A DNA stretch of 64,000 bases from Prostheceraeus crozeri (GCA_907163375.1 CAJQUW010016866.1:1-64000); one strand, 5' to 3'. Shown: positions 29,651 through 41,257, numbered from the stretch's first letter. Numbers and translations: made by a program. Notes: generated from the letters alone by a model not told the origin.

Positions 29651-30215
29651 CATGTCACAAATCCTGCGCTACATTTGCCTATCTTATATCCCTTCTATCA
29701 AATCAAGTACTCTCCATTGCTTCTCATTAGTACATAAAAGTAAATAAAAGCGTAATAGCGACAGTAATAAAAATATCTATATTAATAGAGTAAAAACAAT
29801 GTGAACATTAACAATATCAGTAAGAGTAACACTAACAGTAAAGTGCTGTGCTTAGGAAGACCTAATAAACAAATTACATCATCTCAATCTCTTCACGGCT
29901 TTTCTTAACCGATTGAAGCGCAGAAAGAGCTCTTGCTTCTGCTTCTTGAAGTTCTAGTAACGCCTCTTCCTTATTTTTTCCTTCAACTTCAAAAGTTTCA
30001 TTATTAATTCGAACAAGTTCCACCATTCGAATTTCGACACCAACATTCCGAAGAATGATATTCCGCTAACGCGCACATCGTATCATTATGAAGCTCGTTA
30101 GAATTAATTTTTCTACTAAGTCATATGTAGAAACTATATGTATGTGATAAGCATGATCAGAGTAGTAAGGCTGTGAAATATTTTTAGTAGTAGCGATTAG
30201 CAGTAATGTTTTCAA
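29651..30215. other. Intron sequence with a short helical ORF remnant
   Basis: No full gene is seen. On the minus strand, about 29875-30040, a short open piece reads MVELVRINNETFEVEGKNK and then a Glu/Ala-rich helix ending KKSREEIEMM. It looks like the C-terminus of a charged coiled-coil protein, perhaps part of the CAGGGTGGCC element that ends at 30310. I cannot name it. Confidence 0.35.
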
Positions 30216-30310
30216 TCACTTATCAGAATTCGAGTACATTCGAGCACATAAATTCAAATTCGAGTACATTCGAGTATATAAGCGAAAATCGAGTACACGC
30301 GGCCACCCTG
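30216..30310. repeat. Right terminus of the CAGGGTGGCCG element
   Basis: Two copies of CGAGTACATTCGAG lead to CGGCCACCCTG, the mirror image of the sequence at 11499. The end lies 29 bp from the donor splice site of the kinase N-lobe exon. Confidence 0.45.
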
Positions 30311-30338
30311 TTAAATAGATGGAGAATATTTTACTTAC

Positions 30339-30598
30339 CCCAGGCATATACTGTAAGAATATTCTGATCGATTTGTCATCTTCCTGTGCTCCAATAAATG
30401 AAACAACGTGCTTATGATCCAGGAAAGTAAAGAAATAAATCTCCTGTTTAAATGACTTGATTGTTTTCTCGTCGGCATCACGTAGTTCCTTCATCGCATA
30501 TTGCAGTCCAGTCTTTTTATCCTTACACAAACTGACTTCTCCGAATGCACCATTTCCTAATCCCTTGACTTTTTCCCATTCTATCGGCTTAACGACTT
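30339..30598 (-). CDS. Kinase gene, N-lobe exon
   Basis: This exon encodes the N-lobe of the STE11/MAP3K-like kinase. The acceptor is TTTGTATTTCAG. The joined frame begins EVVKPIEWEKVKGLG and runs through the glycine-rich loop GLGNGAFGEV. The ATP-anchoring Lys is in YAMKEL, the helix C Glu in SFKQEIYFF, and the hinge is RIFLQYMPG. The donor is GGG/GTAAGT in phase 0. It joins the exon at 9126-9471 across a 20.9-kb intron that contains the Polinton. All N-lobe residues needed for ATP binding are visible. Confidence 0.9.
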
Positions 30599-31194
30599 CT
30601 GAAATACAAAAATTCTGAATTCTGAACTATTCAAGGGAAGTTGTGAATGGTTTAACCCGGGTCAACCTGACCCTTAGCTTAGTCATCTTGTTTTTCTATA
30701 GATAGCAATTCAAAATTTGCATTCCACTTTTCTTCAGAATAAGACTTTTGACTCTGATGGCAATTACTGGTAGATGACTTCGATAAACGATGTGTTTTGA
30801 TCAGTTATCGCATGAATATGTCTAAAAATAATGATGGGAGAACGTTTGATTGTTGAATGACGCTGAATACAAATCAAATAGAGACTTTTGATAATGCAAG
30901 CATTTTGAAGAGATAAAAATGCCTATTTGTTTAAGACATTGACAAAAAATTTCAAAACGTACTTTTAAATGAAAGTCAAAATTTCGATGTTCCCTTTGTC
31001 CAAGTTTGATATCATTTATACATTATCAGAAATGCTAAAAGTCGCAAAATAGTCCTGGCTTTTACACATACAGTTTTGGAGTAATATCAAAAAATGTGTT
31101 GGGAAGTCTCATCCATCAGGCTAAAATATTGTTGCGGATTATTTCCATCACGACATGCGCAGTAAAATAATTGCAAGGAATAAAAAACATTTAC
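30599..31194. other. Intron, nothing recognised
   Basis: Ordinary AT-rich intron between the last beta-grasp exon and the kinase N-lobe exon. Confidence 0.5.
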
Positions 31195-31545
31195 CTGAAG
31201 GAAAAGCGAGGACTGCAGTCTTCCAATGGCTTGCTATTGGAACGGAGTCGTCGTCGTCATTGAGGAAACTAATTCTGATGTTTTCCACTTCATCAGACGG
31301 ATAATATTTGCCTGTAGCATCAGCGAAGTCCTCATCATAAAGATGATCATCAGAAATTCTGTAAACTTCAACACCATCGCGAAAACCGAGATTCATGCAT
31401 AAACCAACGTCTTCACAGGAGCGATTCATTTCCTCCGACAAGCGGATTCGGAGATCCTTTGCCGACGGAGGACTTGGGAAGTGCAGGGAGAAATCGCCAC
31501 CTCCTCGCATCTCCGCAAAGTAGTTCATGACTCTTATCCAGATAC
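31195..31545 (-). CDS. Kinase gene, divergent beta-grasp domain exon
   Basis: This is a 351-bp phase 1-1 exon with acceptor CTCTCAG and donor TTCAG/GTAAAT. It encodes 117 residues beginning IWIRVMNYFAEMRGGGDFSL and ending AVLAFPS. The layout follows the other repeat exons: a strand pair, then a Pro-Ser-turned helix (SPPSAKDLRIRLSEEMNRS), then a VYRISDDHLYDEDFADATG segment and a DSVPIA strand. That is the order of a ubiquitin-like or PB1 fold. It is the copy nearest the kinase domain and the most diverged. It joins the N-lobe exon through a split Glu codon. MEKK2/3 kinases of animals carry one PB1 domain in this position, which supports the assignment. Confidence 0.75.
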
Positions 31546-31979
31546 CTGAGAGGAATAGGAGACAAATGATATCCTCAAAATCCACGCATAAGATTTTCAA
31601 TAGAAGGACGATTCCACGCCAAAAAAATAATCCCATGATCTCCAGTACTACAAACTCTGAAACTTAGTTATTTGCAGTGCGTTTTGCAAGTAAAGAGGAT
31701 GTTAAGAAGTCAAGCTGCTTTCTTAATTACGAAAGTTAAAAATTTTCACCGATTTGCCGGATCTTCGCGTTGAAAAGGATTTTTCAAAATACACATAGTG
31801 CCAACATAACATCAGAGCTAAAATATCAGTTTCTGATATGCTGTGCACTCATCATGGCTGTTGTTTCATGCATCATTTATAATTTACTAATTCAAATCAT
31901 TTTTGTGCTTGATTTTCATTGAATAATTTGGAAATGTCTTTGTAATTTTCAAGTGTCAAGGCAATGAGCTACAACCTAC
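31546..31979. other. Intron, nothing recognised
   Basis: Ordinary intron between two beta-grasp exons. Confidence 0.5.
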
Positions 31980-32303
31980 CAGGCTCGGAGATGATGATGT
32001 GGTTGACATTTGCTCCTGCAATCGGGAAGGGATCGCTGTCCGACAGCAGTATCCGCTTCTTTCCATTCACATGTATCCACTGATAAATACTGCCCGCAGC
32101 GTCAGAGAAATACTCATCATCAACTTGAAACACGGGAACATTCTCGGACAACCCAACACACCTAAGAACTGTGCCCTCCATCGACATTCCCATATTTTTT
32201 GTGAGGGCTTCACGGACGTCCTGCACTGTGGGTGAGGATGAAATATCCAAGACGACGGAGGACCTCTCACCACCATCCAATCCACTAATCCTCAAAGGAA
32301 TTC
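31980..32303 (-). CDS. Kinase gene, beta-grasp repeat exon (324 bp)
   Basis: This phase 1-1 exon of 108 codons begins GIPLRISGLDGGERSSVVLD. The helix region is SSSPTVQDVREALTKNMGMS, followed by ENVPVFQVDDEYFSDAAG and the strand KKRILLSDSDPFPIAG, ending IIISEPG. The donor is CCTG/GTAGGT, the same as in the other copies. The SPTVQDVRE helix with flanking strands resembles the ubiquitin first half. It is intermediate between the divergent copy at 31195 and the tight group further upstream. Confidence 0.78.
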
Positions 32304-32556
32304 CTGTGGAATCAGGGAACGGATATTAGGAATGGAATCAAGAGGAACGTATTAACCAATCTCAAACGGAAAATCAAGAAAAAGAATGGAGTGGGCAACA
32401 TACACTGTAATCCTATTGGCCAAGCTGTTAAGAAACTTGAGTTATTATTGATTTATATTTTTGCATCATTCGTGGATAATTTTACTCGCAACTATGAAAT
32501 GATGAGGCATGAGATGAATTAGGCCCACTGAATTGCAACAATGGACGTCAACCTAC

Positions 32557-32883
32557 CAGGCTCGGAGAAGATGATGTAATTGATGTTTCCTCCTGCAATT
32601 GGGAAAGGATCGCTGTCCGACAGCAAAACCAGCTTCTGTTCTTTCACATCGCTCCATCGAAAAGCATCTCCCGCAGCGTCAGCGAGCCAATTATCATGAA
32701 CTTGAAAAACTGGAACATCCTTGTGCAATCCAATCCACCTCCTCAGAACTGTCCTCTCCACCGACCTTTCCATCTTCTTGGCGATGGATTCACGGACGTC
32801 CTGTACTGTAGGTGAGGATGGAATATCCAAGACGAAGGAAGACTTCTCATCACCCAACAATTCTCTGACCATGAAGGGAATTC
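32557..32883 (-). CDS. Kinase gene, beta-grasp repeat exon (327 bp)
   Basis: This phase 1-1 exon of 109 codons begins GIPFMVRELLGDEKSSFVLD. It has the tight-group helix IPSSPTVQDVRESIAKKMER and then VERTVLRRWIGLHKDVPVFQ. The variable part is HDNWLADAAGDAFRWSDVKE and the end is LLSDSDPFPIAGGNINYI. Splice sites match those of the other copies. The intron next to its 3' end matches the intron at 40.75-40.93 kb, so exon and intron were duplicated together. Confidence 0.8.
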
Positions 32884-33670
32884 CTGTAGAGACAGAGAGC
32901 AGGTATAAGGCATAGAATTACATAACAGAAACCTCGTATTATCGCCAGTGTTGGTTAAAACCATAAAAGTAGTTCGACACTCGATAGTAAGAAATGACTA
33001 TAAAAGCGGACATGCACATTGAAAACAATATTACGTCGTGGACATGCGTTGTCATGACAACGGCTTGTCAGTGTACTTTTTAAAAATTCACGGCTATTGT
33101 AATTTTTCTTTGATGTTGAAGAGCGTTCTCTGTGACTCTTTAAAGTGATGATCCTGATTTAGCTCGTTGTCAAAAAAACTAGACTGGTAGTGTAGGTTTA
33201 ACAGACTCGGTCAACTGCTTGGAGAAAGCACTCAGACACTACTTCAGAAAGTTCTCAGAAAGTACACGAGATATTGCTCGGTCCTCTGAGTTTGGCAACA
33301 CAGATGGCGATAGAGTTAATTGGGCGGAAGTCTCGCTATTAGGAGCGATATTGAGCATTGAACAACACTATTGGACTGCTAATCACACACATCCGCTCGT
33401 GCAATCAGATGAAATCACGCAAATCTTCAACGACTCTACCACTTCAAATATCTCAGCAACCCGGAACAGCCTTCATCAGCAAACGGTCAGTATCACAGCA
33501 GTGCGCTAACTCAACGGCGCCGAACAAACGATAAAAAGATGGCGATATACAAATGGATAGTTAGTTTGTAGAGGAAAAACGAGCTGAGTAACATTCCTAA
33601 GGCCTTCCGGCTGGTCTCTTCAGAGAAACACCCAACAATGTACAGAACAAAATGTGAAGCGATAGATGCG
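32884..33670. other. Intron sequence, nothing recognised
   Basis: This is the start of an 8-kb intron between two repeat exons. A 96-residue + strand frame at 33219-33509 has no features I know and I do not count it as a gene. Confidence 0.4.
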
Positions 33671-33674
33671 AAGT

Positions 33675-35110
33675 CAAAAAGTTAGAACGGTAAAATCAAC
33701 TCGAAAGTGAATTCCTTTTGTTTACTTAGAGGTGGATCGAGCTTCTTAATGTACATAGCCTCTTTCATTCGCAGCAGGCGGTCTGTCCTTCCAAATGCAA
33801 TGACAGAAGTGTTCTTTCGCATTTGTGACGTCACTACGAGTAAATTGCAAAAGATGTGAAGTGACTGCAATGCGTTGACGACCAGTGCACCCTTTCAAAA
33901 GCCATAGCGGTACATGTTCTTTAATGCGATCTACCAGGCATCTCCTTGTCAATCCGATATAGAAGCAATTACTCGAACAATTGCAGGAATCACAGAATTA
34001 GATTGTTTAATCGCATCACTTTGCTGAAAGTGCAAACTGATTCAAACAGATGGCACATGCAGGAACTTAATAAGTGGGCAAAAAGAAATTTTTAATACCT
34101 TACAGAGATAGAAAAAATAGTCGTGCGTCGCTTGCGGATTGCTCTAAATTCCTTCAAAATGCTCCGATCGCCACGATTCCTTCGGATTCGAAGAATTCAG
34201 ATCATTGCGCAAAAGTTTTCTCGATAATGTTGGGTCCTCCGATCATTTAAAAAAAAGTTAGCAGGCGCATGAAAAAACGTTCACAAACTTCTCTGTAGAA
34301 CTTGACATCGTCTGTGTCTCTTTGCTGTGTGATCCGGTTGATAACAGTCACTGATACTTCGCACAATTTGGCGTGTTTAATGTTGAACTGCCTGCTCATT
34401 GTTCGATTGCTATGGTATTTAGTCAGGAGATTGTGCCATTTCATTAACGTTACATGTTCCAATGCATCCCTTCTAGTCAAACAGAAGAAGAGACGACCTG
34501 TCTAATTCTGTGGCAGGAATATTTGTAGATTACTGATGACAAGGTGACTGACAGCCGATCTTTGACACAAGACACACCAATGCTCTTTGTGCTGAAAATG
34601 ACAATAGGTCTAGCAGAGAAGAAATTGGCTTCAACAGGTCTGCGAACAGATATCTGACATTCGACGCTTGTTGATCAACGTTAAACAGTATAAGAATATA
34701 TATACAGGCTTCTTCTCAACGGTGGGAAACTTATCTTTTACAATTTCTGTACGCTTTATGACATTGTCGATACAATTTACAGGATGCGAATTACTTAATA
34801 ATAAAAGTCGACGGACAAGTGCAAGTTCATCATTAACAAACTCTTCAAAGCAAATGGGCCTAGCGCGTAACCATAGAGATCGAACAATGCTAGCATAGAT
34901 ACCGGTGAATGTTTACTTACGAAACAGAGATTTAAGAAAAACATTATCATGACGATGAACTTTCACATTCAGAAAAGACAGATAATTATCAGGCTCACCT
35001 TCATTAGTGAAATTGAGATTAGCATGAAAAGAGTTAATTATCTGCAGGAAGCCCTTAGCAGTGTCTGAGCTGTCGCACAAAACGAAGGTATCGTCCATGT
35101 AACGTCTGTA
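33675..35110 (-). mobile_element. Penelope-like element, decayed
   Basis: Minus-strand pieces appear in the order of a Penelope-like protein. At 34913-35110 is MDDTFVLCDSSDTAKGFLQI and then SFHANLNFTNEGEPDNYLSF, the catalytic and following region of Penelope reverse transcriptases. At 33680-34010 is the GIY-YIG endonuclease: NCFYIGLTRRCLVDRIKEHV, later KEAMYIKKLDPPLSKQKEFT. Between them (34045-34290) is the dispersed repeat also found at 7.1-7.8 kb. Several stops and frame changes show that it is dead. Confidence 0.75.
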
Positions 35111-35525
35111 GAATCTACAGCAGTGTTCGCAGTCCGTCAGCTGAGAATTTTCGGGCTACGGTTTTGGACATGCTTTAATAACTTGCCTAAGTAACACTGG
35201 CCTATGTACTTTCGTAGGTGTGCACTTATGCTAGTCTTTTATTACAGTACATATCGGCTCTCATTTTACGAGTAAGATACCTTCGAGTGAGAAAGAATGA
35301 GACAAAGTAATTATTTCAATATTTTATTAAAAAAATCTGTGATACGTGTAACTATGAAGCAATGATTCATGGCTTTATCATATTCGGGGCAAAAATACAC
35401 GTGGCTGATGACCATCAACGGGAGACGATTTGATTATTTTAAATCCTCTAAAAGCACCATAGTTTTCATCCAAGATAGAAATTAAGCCAAATAGAAATTC
35501 AAGATAAACAACTTAGTTTACAGTT
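35111..35525. other. Intron sequence, nothing recognised
   Basis: I see no gene or named repeat here. Confidence 0.4.
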
Positions 35526-35529
35526 TCTA

Positions 35530-36112
35530 TCTTAGATTGAGAGTGGTTTCATCATCGGTTCACAATGGTGGGAGCTACTTTTTCTTGCAGATGCGTTGCA
35601 GAATGTAAATTCAGCTTTTCTTTTGAGTACAGATTCTGCAGCCTTCATTGATACCCTTTCTTGTTGCTCTTTCAACTTACCCTGCTGTTTCTTGAAATTA
35701 TCCTGCTCCTCTTCATCTTGAAGTGCCTTCTGCTGTAACGCTCGCATGAGACTTATGCGCGCATCACGTTCCTTTTCCTTCTCTTCAATATATTTTTCTT
35801 TTTGTTTCAGATTCTCCTAAAATATGAATTTTTCATTGTTTTTTTTGTTACCACTTGTTCAAAAAATTCCTTTCTTCTGCCACAATTCAACAGACGGAAG
35901 ATAACTGCGCGTCTTGGTGGACATTCTTTTATCTTTTTTTGCACTATGGCATTATTTTCTCTTTGTAATTTTGCATCGTTGGAGGCAGTCCAATTCTTCA
36001 CTCGTAAACAAGACTGAATGACTATCAAAGTTCTAACTGTACTGGGGTCCAGCAAATTTTTCTTTTTTGTGACTATATCACTTAGGTTTGTCACAAAGAA
36101 TACTCCTGCCAT
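35530..36112 (-). mobile_element. hAT transposase C-terminal remnant with coiled-coil tail
   Basis: The frame 35807-36112 holds the end of a hAT dimerisation domain (TVRTLIVIQSCLRVKNWTAS). Downstream, 35532-35820, a Lys/Glu/Gln-rich helix follows (KQQGKLKEQQERVSMKAAES). The same order, dimerisation domain and then charged helix, is seen at 38.86-39.84 kb, so both come from one family. The copy is broken and has no N-terminal part. Confidence 0.6.
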
Positions 36113-37435
36113 TCAATTGCGTTGGGCTTCTTTCCCTTAAATAGTTCTATCATATTTTTATTAAGAATATTTTAACTTGATAACCATCGAACGAATTGAG
36201 AAATCTTTGAACGATGAAATCGCTTATATGTAAGTGTAGCATCTTGAGAACAAAAATACAATGTGGTGGAAACAAAGAAGAATCCACTAATCCAAAATTT
36301 TGTGTTATACGCATTTTTGGATTTTCCACCACTATAAGAATTCAGAAGACTTGTACATTGATTAGCACCGGTGCTACAAATAACTAAGTGAATCTGTGCA
36401 AATTCCTTAACGAGACTTTCAGAAATAACTTGCTTCTACGAAAAATAAAGAATTATTATGTGAAAAATCATCTTCGTGATTTTCTGCTAGGTAACATCGC
36501 AGGAAGGTTGCATTGAAATAAGAGCCCTCAACATAATTGCTTGAAATTTTCGGACCATGACGACCAGAATTTTTGGGCCGGACTACAAACACTGATCTAC
36601 AGTTGCTAGAGGTTTGCTGTTGAAGGGTAAGTTCCATATGTCCCATGAATACATTGGCGAACAAGCAACGACGGTGGTACACAATATCAATAATTTGCGA
36701 AGAAGCTTAGAAGTAGGGTTGCACTGGCTACCCGGACACCGGATAGTGCATCTATGAAAACTTTGCATTAATAATAATAAATATTGCAGATAGATGCATT
36801 AGATTCATAATGCATTACTATGCATAAGTAGTGATCCTCTCATTAATTCTCATAAATAATCTCTTAATTTCGCTCAAACATGCATATACAATATCAGAAT
36901 TTATTGTTACATAAAAACTTCATTATATTGAGCACTTTTAAAAATTCATAACTATTAAACTGATTCAGTCATAATTTTCAATCTGATGAACAGCTTAGAA
37001 TATTAATTTGAAGACAGTCACTTTAAATTGTGAAACAAAAGAGTAATTTCTCTACATTCCTTGAAAATAAACGCTTTGTATGTCAATAAATGAGGGAAGC
37101 CTCTGCTTGAAGTAATGTTTTTTTCAATTTCTCTCTATTTCAAATAATGTGAGTTGAGTGACCGAATCACATAAGAAACTTGTTCATACCTTTGTTTAGG
37201 AAGAACGTTGCTCTGCAGGGCCTCCGTGTTCATACACTAAATGAAAATTCCAACCATTTCTGGGCGCTGGTGTGATGAAAATTGAATTAAGAGAATCATT
37301 TTTTCTCAGGATATTTGCAGTAAAACGATCAACATGCGTGTAGATGTACAATATAAAATGTCATAACATAATAGCTGGTTAACTTATGAACTATTCTGGT
37401 ATCTGGTACCGGAGAGCAAAATCACTATCCGGTGC
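36113..37435. other. Intron sequence, nothing recognised
   Basis: I see no gene. A CCGGTGCAACCCTACT-like phrase near 37420 and its inverse near 36712-36735 (AGTAGGGTTGCACTGG) suggest a small inverted-repeat element of about 700 bp, but I cannot show a target duplication. Confidence 0.35.
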
Positions 37436-37720
37436 AACCCTACTCAGGATGTATCACACACGATGCTGGATGTAGAGCAACGAAGTCTACTGTTTCGAGG
37501 ACGGCAACGTTCGTAAATAAAGAAGCGACGTCAAAAAATACTATGAACGGAGATGTGTTCTCTTATGAAGTGCACAAACTCGAAGACACAATTCCTACTG
37601 AACGTCGACAAATGGATAGTTGTTTACACTCAAGTGGTCAGCGAAGCTTTCACAGACTGAGCCGACAAACGGACCAACCGTGGCTGACAGAGGAGAGGCA
37701 AAATATTTACTAACAACCAG
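37436..37720 (-). mobile_element. Penelope-like reverse transcriptase fragment
   Basis: On the minus strand about 37450-37590 reads IVFFDVASLFTNVAVLETVD, the well-known palm motif of Penelope-like reverse transcriptases. Flanking pieces are out of frame. It is a short dead fragment and could belong to the copy at 33.7-35.1 kb or to another. Confidence 0.6.
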
Positions 37721-38079
37721 CATGAAGAAAATTGATATCTCGAAACCGAAGGAATTCTAATTAAAAAACAAAATCTATTATCTGTTACAGCCCATCCCAG
37801 AAGCCAATTCCCATGGGAATGAAATCCTCCGATAATTGAAAACTCGTCCCATGGGATGGGATGAGCCCGGGAATAGACATCTCCATGGCTGAACTTGTGT
37901 CGCACTCGACAAAGTAACTTGTTTTGCTTGCTGCAAAGCAAGCAATTTAGATCTAAAGTTGATGAGCTTCAGTTACTGAAATGACTGACCACGATAAGGA
38001 CAGAGAAAAGCATTACCAATGTCTACTGAAAGTGACATCTAATCTTAAAGTTGTAATGGGGCAAGGGATCGCCGTCAGG

Positions 38080-38790
38080 TGAAATGATGAAGAAAATTGT
38101 GAGGGAAATTAGCACAGTTTTCTTCGTATGAGAAGTGAAGACTGTCTTCAGCTCCAAAGTTGGCTTGCTAAAAAGAAGTATATGTCTCATGATATTATCA
38201 ATGAATTGATTGAGCTCCTAGCTCGTGAAGTCAGCTGTCATGTTGCAATAAAATCAAAGTAAGAGACTACTTTTCACTTCTATGCGATGAAACGCGGGAT
38301 ATATCTGGTACTGAGCAGCTACTGGTCAGTTAACGAGGATTTGGAGATAAGAGGAATATTTCATTGATTGATGTGCTCTTGAAAATACAAATGCTGAATC
38401 CCCTTTCGATACTATTCGTGACCTTATTCTCAGATGTGGGCTAGACGAAAGAAAGATACGCGACCAGTCTTACGATGGTGCTTCGGAAACGTCCGATCAG
38501 ATTTGAGACGTTGCAAAGAGATTTTCCGATCATGTGAAGGAAGCTATGTACACTGCTTTGCGCATCGCCTTAACTTAATGTGTAGGACGTGTGGAAAACT
38601 GTCCGCTTGATGACAGAATCTCTTGATTTGTGTAGAGACTTATATAACTTCATATATCTAGCACCTAAACGGCTTGCTGAGTTTAAAGATGTTCAAATTG
38701 AACTCATGGACGAATGCGAAACCATCCGAATCTCCATGTCCAACGCGCTTTAGTGCACAGACAAGTGCATTATCGAAATCTTGTGCATTA
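38080..38790 (+). mobile_element. hAT (ZMYM1-like, DUF4371) transposase remnant, plus strand
   Basis: Broken + strand pieces show the core of a hAT transposase of the ZMYM1/DUF4371 kind. A DETRDISGTEQLLV stretch is at about 38290, a QSYDGAS motif at about 38470, and an AHRLNLM phrase near 38560. A CPTRF-type phrase with SALSKSCALL follows near 38740. Numerous stops and frame changes are present. It is opposite in orientation to the hAT C-terminus at 38.86-39.84 kb, so the two are separate insertions or a rearranged copy. Confidence 0.65.
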
Positions 38791-38854
38791 TTGAAAATTC
38801 TAGCAGATCAGTTCAGCTTGGGGATTTTATAGGAGCACCCTTGGTTCATTGGTT

Positions 38855-39840
38855 ACCTTTCGTTTCATAAGTTCTCGAAAAACTTTGTCAGTGGCCTTCT
38901 GCTTCCGCTCATCTACCGTCTTTTGCTCATTCATCAAATAATCGAATTCGGCATCCTTTTCAATCAGATGCTTCAGTGCATCTTCCTGTACTTTTAGCAT
39001 TTTCTTTTCTGGTCCATCAAAACTTCAATTTTAGCTTACTTAATTTCAATTTCTTCCAGACGCCTATCCGACCTTTTTGCCTCTTCGAGTGACGGATGCA
39101 TATCCTTCATATTTTGCTTTTTTTTCTTTCTTCAACCTCAGTTGCTCTGCTTTGAGCCGCTCGCTATACGCAGCGTGGGCGCTGTAAAAATATTCCATCA
39201 AACTACTAGAGATGGGCAAAGTTCTAGTGTTCCACTTCATCGCTCGTAGGCACGACTTGCTGACAACCAAAGCCCCAACAGTTTCTTTTCTGAGGTTCGA
39301 TCTCTTCTTCGTAATTATGTCAAGCAACATGCTAAACTGCCGCTCTACATCTGCATTTGCGGGTAGAATGATAATCATCGCTCGTGCCAAATTCACCAAT
39401 GTGGGGAAGCTGTTCTCAGAATCCGTGAGAGGCGAACTTTGTCGGAGTCGAGCCTCAACTTCCAATGAAGTTCTTTCTTCAGGACTGATGACACTCGGCA
39501 ACAGATCAGTAGCAGTATTGACCCAATGCTCAAAGTCGGGACTCGTTTGGTCTTGTGGCGCTAGAAGTCATTCCCGAAGTAATGAAGTCATTTCCGAATG
39601 GCCAGTAATCCAAAGGTTTAGCGGTGCCTTTCTCGAAGAAAGCGTGTACTTGTTTCGGGACGGTTGACTGATCGCTAGCTGAAAGAGCATTGAACGATTT
39701 CCGGGGATCTGATCCAAATGAGATGTTGTAGAGACCTAGCCAAATTTCATCTTTTACATCGATCTTCCAAACAGGTTTCGATAGTCTGGTCGGCTTAACA
39801 AATCGTAGAAGCCACTTTTCGATAAGAATTATCATGGAGG
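38855..39840 (-). mobile_element. hAT transposase C-terminal half
   Basis: Frame 39530-39835 (KPTRLSKPVWKIDVKDEIWL) and frame 39064-39501 belong to one hAT transposase. The second contains the dimerisation domain FPTLVNLARAMIIILPANAD then VERQFSMLLDIITKKRSN, followed by a Lys/Glu-rich tail. A further charged helix (QEDALKHLIEKDAEFDYLMN) continues to about 38880. At least two frame breaks separate the pieces. Confidence 0.75.
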
Positions 39841-40930
39841 TACTTTTGCTAAAATTATATCCTTAGACAACAACAATCAAATCGTCAATATAGTCAATTA
39901 TAAATATGAGACCAAATCATATAATGTTACGTTTACAATGAAAAGCTCCAGCTTCGCGCCTCGATCTCAAAATTCGCGCATTCGCGCCTAAAATACCCAT
40001 TTTCGCGCCATAATCGGGACACTGCAAGTGCTTTCCAAGCAGTATTGAACAATCTTAACACATTAAGTAGAGTTATGTGCAATAGCAGAAAATAGATCGG
40101 ATCCAAACCACGCAAAAGCTGAATGTTTATACGAGCGTCTTATGTCCTTCAGGACTTTTTTGGTCTACGCCTGTCATTCCTGCATTTTTTGCTTAGCCGG
40201 CTTGATCAATTTGATCTATCGTTTATTTAATTTCATTGTTGTTAACTGATATATTCTGCTGGTGAACAGGTATCTCGTGCCCATCAGGCCCATGATGTCG
40301 ATTCTCAAACTGCAGTATCCGCTGTAAATACGTACAAATCATTTTTGATTCGACTACGCAATGAACAGGAGTTCGATAAACTACGATCTAAGTCTCAGTG
40401 AAGGGGTTGAAAAGTGGGGCTGCTCATTGTCAGAGGATTCGGTACCCAAACTTCGAAAACTTTTCAAACGGATTGATGTTCAAAGCCAAACTGCCCATTT
40501 TTGTTAATCGCCCAAGTAGTATGCACATCAGGTCCGAATAGATGGAAGTCATCGACTTGTGCATGAATGTTGTCGCTCGAAGGTTCGATGAAAAGAACCT
40601 TGAAATATTGGTAGCAACTAAGAATGCTATTATTTCCTCTGCCAACGGATGCGTCGACGAGCAATCATATGCCTTGATTTCTTCATTTTACGAAAGAGAC
40701 ATCAACGTTAACATGTGAATGAAGGGCGAGAGCAATGATTTTCTACCTATCAGGCTAATTGCTTCATATTTTTGTATTATTTGTGCATAATTTTACTCGC
40801 AACCATGAAATGAAACATGAGATGAATTAGGCCCCACTGAATTGCAACAACATTTCAGCTAATGTGATAATAAATCGAACTACTGTCTTATTTGGAAATG
40901 TCTTTGTGAAGGCAACGGACGACAACCTAC
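39841..40930. other. Intron sequence, end duplicated at 32.44-32.56 kb
   Basis: No gene is seen. The last part, about 40750-40930, matches the sequence before the 32557 exon (CATGAGATGAATTAGGCC is shared), so this intron part was copied together with the exon. Confidence 0.55.
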
Positions 40931-41257
40931 CAGGTTCGGAGACGATGATGTAATTGAGGTTCCCTCCTGCAATCGGGAAAGGATCGCTGTCCATCAGCAG
41001 AACATGCTTCTGTTCTTTCACACCCCTCCAATTATTAATATTGCCCGCGGCATCAGCGACCAGGCTATCAGCAACTTGAAAGACGGGAACATCCTCGCGC
41101 AATCCAACCCTCCTCCTCAGAACTGTCCTCTCCACCGACCTTTCCATCTTCTTGGCAATGGATTCACGGACGTCCTGTACTGTAGGTGAGGATGGAATAT
41201 CCAAAAAGACGGAGAACTTCTCATCACCCAACAATTCTCTGACCATGACAGGAATTC
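40931..41257 (-). CDS. Kinase gene, beta-grasp repeat exon (327 bp)
   Basis: This phase 1-1 exon of 109 codons begins GIPVMVRELLGDEKFSVFLD. It carries the tight-group helix IPSSPTVQDVRESIAKKMER, then VERTVLRRRVGLREDVPVFQ. The variable part is VADSLVADAAGNINNWRGVK, and it ends LLMDSDPFPIAGGNLNYIIV and SEPG. The acceptor is CTCTACAG and the donor CCTG/GTAGGT. All signals for use as an exon are intact. Confidence 0.8.

Noticed and set aside
33219-33509. 96-residue plus-strand frame in an intron
   Set aside because: No motif, no splice signals of the host gene on this strand and no similar copy in the window.
36712-37437. Possible element bounded by AGTAGGGTTGCACTGG and its inverse
   Set aside because: The inverted ends are short and diverged, and no target duplication is seen.
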